Source: Molossus alvarezi
Taxonomy: Eukaryota; Chordata; Mammalia; Chiroptera; Molossidae
Assembly: GCA_037176705.1 (NCBI GenBank)
Contig: CM073885.1
Coordinates: forward strand, 89,023,001-89,087,000
Reading direction: 5' to 3'
Length of the DNA stretch: 64,000 nucleotides
Shown: piece by piece, positions 59,387 to 64,000 of the stretch
Numbering within the stretch: position 1 is the stretch's first letter
How the letters are laid out: each line of letters starts with the position of its first letter
Notes under the pieces: generated by a model
The model's input: only the letters and a program-made list of their open reading frames with translations
Told to the model about the DNA's origin: nothing
Databases searched by the model: none
Program-made: the position numbers and the translations under genes

Positions 59387-60215
59387 AAAAGCCATACATG
59401 TAGTGACATCTAGAAAATATCTGGCACAGAGGTGAAGTATAATAATGTAAAAGAACTAAATTCTCATCTACCACATCAAGTCAGCTTTTAAAACCAATGA
59501 ATCAAAAGACTGTAATATATAGATATTATTTATCTATACAAAAGCAAATACCACAAGAAACAGCTGGTAAGAAGGCAACTGCATGAGAAAAAGTACAGAG
59601 GTGAGAAAGTTTGAGTATTCAAAAAACAAGTAGCCCAGTTCGTTTAAGGAATCTGTACAAGAAAAGTGGGAGATAAAACTGAAGCGACAGATTTGGGTCA
59701 TAGTGTGGCGGTCCCAAATGCCAGGCTGAGGATTCTGTATTTAAACAATGTTTAGCCTCAAGTAAGGGAGTGACATAATGAGAACTGAGCTCCAAGTAAA
59801 ATCGATCAGGTGGTGATATGTAGAATTAAAGTGAACAAAAACCTAGAGAACATGAGACTTAGTAGATTCTATTTCATAGTCCCAATTAGAGTTTTCAAGT
59901 GTCTAGTTTATAATGGTGGCAATGAGAATGGAAAGGATGACATTGACCTAAAAGATATTGGAGAACCATTGAAACGATTTGTTTACTAAATGGATACAGG
60001 AGGAGTATAGGGAAGAGTCAAAAATGACTGCAAGGACTTGAGTCTGGATAAACTGGAAAATGGTAGTGCTATGAAAATCAGTAAGGGCATTAATCAGGGA
60101 CAGGAGCAAGTTTGGGGTAAAGAGTCATTTAACAAATGAATTTAATGCTCACACACACTAGGCACTATTATGGGTAATGAGAATACAACAGTGAAACAAA
60201 ATATATAAAAGTTCT

Positions 60216-60391
60216 TCCCTGGCCCATGAGGCTCAGTTGGTTGAGCATTGTCACATGCACCGAAAAGTTTGTTAGTTCAATTCCCCATCAGGACACATGC
60301 CCAGGTTACAGGCTCTATCCCCAGGAGGAGATGTGCAGGAGGCAGCCAATCGATGTTCCTCTCTCATTCTCCCTTCCTCTCTCTTTCAAAA
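60216..60391 (+). mobile_element. Ves SINE (older subfamily), host of a second SINE
   Basis: CCCTGGCCCATGAGGCTCAG head and TTTCAAAATCAATAAAAACT tail. The later SINE at 60404 inserted into this tail. Confidence 0.88.
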
Positions 60392-60403
60392 TCAATAAAA
60401 ACT

Positions 60404-60654
60404 GCCCTGGCTGGTTTGGCTCAGCAGTTAGAGTGTCAGCCTGCGGTCCAGAGAGACCCGGGGTTCGGTTTCCGCTAGAGGCACGTGCCTCGGTTGCAGT
60501 TTGTCCTCGGCTCTGGTTGGGTCATGTGGGTGGCAGCCACTTGATGTGTCCCTTTCACGTCTATGTTTCTCTGTCTCTCTTCCTCTCTCTCCCTCCCACT
60601 CTATCTGAACAAAAAAATAGAAAAAATGTCCTCGGGTGAGGATAAAAAAAAAAG
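60404..60654 (+). mobile_element. Ves SINE nested in the tail of the previous SINE
   Basis: Target TCAATAAAAACT, perfect (60392-60403 and 60655-60666). Tail GTCCTCGGGTGAGGAT. Confidence 0.94.
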
Positions 60655-61762
60655 TCAATAAAAACTATATATGTGTATATAATGTTCCCACCCCTATGGA
60701 GCTTACATTCTGACAGAGGAAGACAAACAATGGCTAAAACAAGTAAGTGCTATGAAGGTAGAGGTCCTATGAAGAAAGCCAAAACAGAAAGTAGCAACTG
60801 AAACTGTGTTGATGTTGATGATTACTCTTAACTTGTTTTTTAGCACCTACTATGTGCCAAGCACTTTGCTTAATGCTAGGGACATGACAGAGGGTTCCTC
60901 ATAGGGTTTGCAGTTTATTGAGACAGGAAATATAAATCTTTGTCAAAGTTAATTCCTCTGAACCTGTCCTAGATGTCACATCACACCCCTGATCCCTAAA
61001 ATGCCAGGACTCACTGTGCAGACAATGATGTTTTCTAAGGTTCTGCAAGCCAGGCCTCATCTTCTGTCGCCCCAATGAGGACATAGATATTGAGGGAGAA
61101 TGGATATCCTGGTCATGATAACAGCTACTGACAACAGGAAATATATGCAGAAATGAATCAGGTTAAATCGTGAGCACATATAGGCAAGAAAAGAGAGCCA
61201 TGAACAGAACCATGAAAAATGTCTGCATCTAGAAGACAAACAAGAAATGGAAATCAGCGAAGAAAACAGGACTAGTTTGAGGAGAAACAGGGAAAAGCAG
61301 TCTGATACTGCGATGCAGAAGGCAAGAAAGAATGGAGGAAAGGATCAGCGGTAGACACTGCTGAGACGTTAGATTTGGAGATAGGTCATTGTTCCTCTCT
61401 AAGAGGGTAATTTCAATGAGGTGGTGGCGTGTGAAGCAAAAGACAAGATAACTAAGTAAGTGTATTGCAGAGAAGTAGCAACGATGAGTGTCTCCTAGAC
61501 AGACAGGAAACTAGAAGCATCTCTGTGTCTCGTCAAATAACTAACAAGGGAAAGAGGCCTTCCCATCCAGAGATGTGATTTCTTCCATATTATAAGGTAA
61601 CCAACTCTCCCAGTGTGCTGAGAATTTCCCCATATTTAGCACCAAAAGTTCCACATGTGGGGAAGCCTCAGTCCTGAGTAAACGGGTACTACTGGCACCT
61701 GATATTCATATAAGTGTAATATTTTACTTTGGTAAAGTTTTACATACCTGCTGGTGAGGATT

Positions 61763-61824
61763 ATTTTAAACAATTTTATTGTGGTATAATTTACATACCA
61801 TAAAATTCACCAGTTCTAATCATT
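61763..61824 (-). repeat. L1 3'-end fragment
   Basis: TTTTATTGTGGTATAATTTA then CATACCATAAAATTCACCAG is the reversed 3' end of an older L1. Confidence 0.7.
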
Positions 61825-61837
61825 TAAAGCAACTCTG

Positions 61838-62208
61838 GCATGCAGGAGATTGCCAGTCGATATTCTCTCTCATTGATGTTTCTGTCTCTCTGCCCCCTCC
61901 CTTCCTCTCTCTCTAAAATCAATAAAAGAAAAAAATGTTTTGCCCTGGCCAGTTTGGCTCAGCGGTTAGAGCGTCGGTCTGTGGTCTAGAGAGACCCGGG
62001 TTCGGTTGCCGCTAAGGGCACGTACCTCGGTTGCAGTTTGTCCCCGGCCCTGGTTGGGTCGTGTGGGTGGCAGCCACTCGATGTGTTCCTTTCACGCCGA
62101 TGTTTCTCTCTCTCTCTCTTCCTCTCTCTCTCTATCTGAACAAAAAACAAAAAAATATCCTTGGGTGAGGATAAAAAAATCAATAAAAATATATTTAAAA
62201 ACAAAAAA
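61838..62208 (+). mobile_element. 5'-truncated Ves SINE with a full SINE inside
   Basis: Begins at GCATGCAGGAGATTGCC, lacking the tRNA head, and is flanked by TAAAGCAACTCTG (61825-61837 and 62209-62221). The second, complete SINE lies within its tail. Confidence 0.88.
61941..62180 (+). mobile_element. Ves SINE nested in a truncated SINE
   Basis: Near-consensus copy from GCCCTGGCCAGTTTGGCTCA to ATATCCTTGGGTGAGGAT. Its own target repeat (ATCAATAAAA-like) is not clean. Confidence 0.92.
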
Positions 62209-62221
62209 TAAAGCAACTCTG

Positions 62222-62590
62222 AACCTAGGCTATACATTAAAATCACTGGGTTGTTTTTTTTTTAAATATATATTTTTTCTTGATTCATTTTAGAGAGAGA
62301 GGAAGAGAGAGGGAGAGACAGAGCAAAACATTGATGAGAGAGAACATCAACTGGCCACCTCCTACATGCCCCCCACTGGGGATTGGGCTCACAACCTGGG
62401 CATGTGCCCTGACTGGGAATCGAACCATCCACCTCTTGGTTCATGGGTGGATGTTCAACCACTGAGCCACACTGGCCGGGCCACTGGGCTGCTTTTAAAG
62501 AATAGCAGTGACAGACCCCCACTATCAGAGGTGCCTGTGGCCCAGGTGTTATTTTAAGTTGATTCTAATGTGCATACAGAATTAAACTAC
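62222..62590. repeat. MER5-type hAT MITE, split by a SINE
   Basis: ATACATTAAAATCACTGGG left of the SINE, then GCTGCTTTTAAAGAATAGCA and TTGATTCTAATGTGCATACA right of it. Confidence 0.7.
62262..62481 (-). mobile_element. Ves SINE (GGAGGTGGCC subfamily)
   Basis: Target CACTGGGTTG (from 62244) versus CACTGGGCTG (from 62482). Tail side TTGATTCATTTTAGAGAGAG. Confidence 0.92.
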
Positions 62591-63597
62591 ATTGGTTTAA
62601 AGTGAAGAACAATACACAATACCAATGCTATTCTAAGTTTTCAAGAAGTAGAAATAAAGTAAGCAGATATGATCATTCAGGCTTCTTAAAATGAGTAAAT
62701 ATCTGAAAAAAAAAAAAAAGTATTTCAAGTATTTTTGTTTTGAATTCGAAGTGCCAAATTCAAGAACTTAAATGGATAAGTCCTTTAATTAAAATGCAGT
62801 GTAGTAATTATATTATTATGAAAATCATAATCTATACCCACATGTTGTATGAAATCTTGCTTCTAATTACAAAACAGCCTTACAAAATAAGGAAGTATAC
62901 TTTATAATTTTATACAGATGAATAAAGGATTCCATTGGGTGTGTGTGTGAAAGGGAATATTTCAAGATTCAGATCTTCAGTCAGCATTTCAACAGCCTTT
63001 AGATGGTAAAATGTTATTGATTTCTGTGTAAAATGTGATTGTCTTTTCTATAAATATATTATTATTCTCTGACTTCAAATCAATTAAAGATACCCTGCTG
63101 ATCCACAGGAGACTTTCTAACAAAGCAATGCTAGTGCAAAAAAAAATTTAGCATTTTTAATTTTTATTCACTAAGACACTGGACTGAATCCTTTTAAACA
63201 GGATTAATTAGCATCCAAAAAGAGCACACTACTTGAAATGTTTACTATATATGCCCATTACTAGTTATAAGAAGAAAAAAACCTATATAAAGGTTATATC
63301 GTGATTAATGATAATACAGTGACTATGAGTCACTTCCGAATTTCAGTGAGCAAGAAATATTTTCTTTTCCTGAAAGTGAACTCAGTTTCTATTTTGAAAC
63401 CTAAGCCTGCCTGTGTGCAGCATGGCATAGCCAGGCTCTGCTCTTGGATGCTTCAGTCACGGGTTTTACTCTCTCCCTGGGGCTTTGTCCAATAGACAGA
63501 GCACAAGACCTTGAATGCAACCAACATCTTCAGTCTCACCAACATCACTTTTTCCATTGCTGCCTTGCTGTCTTTCTTCTTCCAAGGCACCCCTGTT
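62591..63597. other. Intergenic DNA without recognisable element
   Basis: AT-rich. The frame at 63301-63495 (+) has no known domain. Confidence 0.45.
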
Positions 63598-63774
63598 AAA
63601 GGACATCTAAGAAAAACCCACATCTAACATATTTAATAGAGAAAGACAGAATTCTTTTTCCCTAAGATCAGAAGCAAGACAATGTTGTTCACTCTTGATG
63701 CTTCTAATTAATACTGTCCTAAAAGTTCTAGTCAGGGCAAGTAGCCAAAAAAATGAAATAAAAATTATCCAGGT
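63598..63774 (+). mobile_element. L1 ORF2 (reverse transcriptase region) fragment
   Basis: AAGATCAGAAGCAAGACAAT and AAAGTTCTAGTCAGGGCAAG match the L1 region that encodes the RQGCP part of the reverse transcriptase. Broken and short, and may extend beyond the SINE that follows. Confidence 0.8.
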
Positions 63775-63776
63775 GA

Positions 63777-64000
63777 GCCCTGGCCAGTTTGGCTCAGCAG
63801 TTAGAGCGTCGACCTGCAGACCAGAGAGTCCCAGGTTTGGTTCCCACTAAGGGCACGTACCTTGGTTGCGGTTTGTCACCAGCCCCAGTTGGGGTTGTGT
63901 GGGTGGCAACCAGTCGATGTGTCTCTCTCACATCAATGTTTCTCTCTCTCTCTCTCCCTCTCCCCTTCCCACTCTATCTGAAGATAAAATGCAAAAATGT
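63777..64000 (+). mobile_element. Ves SINE, cut by the window end
   Basis: GCCCTGGCCAGTTTGGCTCA head, standard body up to GATAAAATGCAAAAATGT at the right edge. Confidence 0.94.

Larger units (their letters stand above)
59560..61560 (+). repeat. Ancient interspersed repeat, class unresolved, split by SINEs
   Basis: CAGGCTGAGGATTCTGTATT, AGTAAGGGAGTGACATAATG, then after the SINEs GGAGCTTACATTCTGACAGA and AAGTAAGTGCTATGAAGGTA, and later GAGACGTTAGATTTGGAGAT. A MIR-like piece (ACCTACTATGTGCCAAGCAC) is at about 60845-60895. Confidence 0.5.

Overview
The window is mammalian nuclear DNA, and the repeats point to a bat. More than thirty copies of a tRNA-derived SINE of the Ves type (head like CCCTGGCCGGTTTGGCTCAG, box B like GGGTTCGGTTCCC) are scattered on both strands. 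Two LINE-1 copies and several older L1 pieces are present, together with pan-mammalian fossils (MIR, L2, MLT1-type LTRs, MER/hAT MITEs, a Tigger remnant). The DNA is AT-rich with one short GC-rich island. I saw no rolling-circle Helitron remnants of the kind abundant in Myotis-like vesper bats, so a Yangochiroptera lineage outside that group is possible, but this is only a by-eye inference.

One protein-coding gene is visible: the 5' end of NUBPL (IND1, mitochondrial complex I iron-sulfur assembly factor) on the minus strand. Exon 1 (44210-44317) lies in the CpG island at about 44020-44420. Exon 2 (43502-43649) carries the deviant Walker A loop. Exon 3 (38969-39003) is a 35-base microexon. Phases agree across both junctions and the introns are GT-AG. 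Exon 4 was not found, so positions 1-38968 are read as part of intron 3. Everything to the right of about 44420 is upstream intergenic DNA. The promoter side of exon 1 has a perfect CRE (TGACGTCA) followed by two RFX-like half sites.

Layout: 1-3148 L2 pieces and two SINEs; 3149-8943 a nearly full-length but broken L1 (L1A); 8957-13110 mostly unique intron with a MIR, a hAT MITE and an L2; 13171-14990 a paired SINE insertion and an old L1 tail; 15285-19670 L2 copies, a GGAA tract, SINEs and a bat-type hAT MITE; 21500-25225 SINE clusters inside an MLT1 LTR and an old unclassified repeat; 25985-28600 L1 tail and MIRs; 28648-29241 Tigger remnant; 32589-37269 a second, 5'-truncated L1 (L1B) with an 18-base target duplication; 38358-43265 SINEs around NUBPL exon 3; 43502-44420 NUBPL exons 2 and 1 and promoter; 44420-64000 intergenic, repeat-rich, with an MLT1 LTR, an old L1 with a nested MITE, nested SINEs and a final SINE cut by the window end.

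There is no operon-like or multi-gene system. The most unusual structures are retrotransposition products: a Ves tRNA-head fused to unrelated sequence (54129-54264), tandem SINEs separated by three copies of one target site (22747-23293), an inverted SINE pair inside one target-site duplication (13156-13667), and a short hairpin kept next to the poly(A) tail in many Ves copies.
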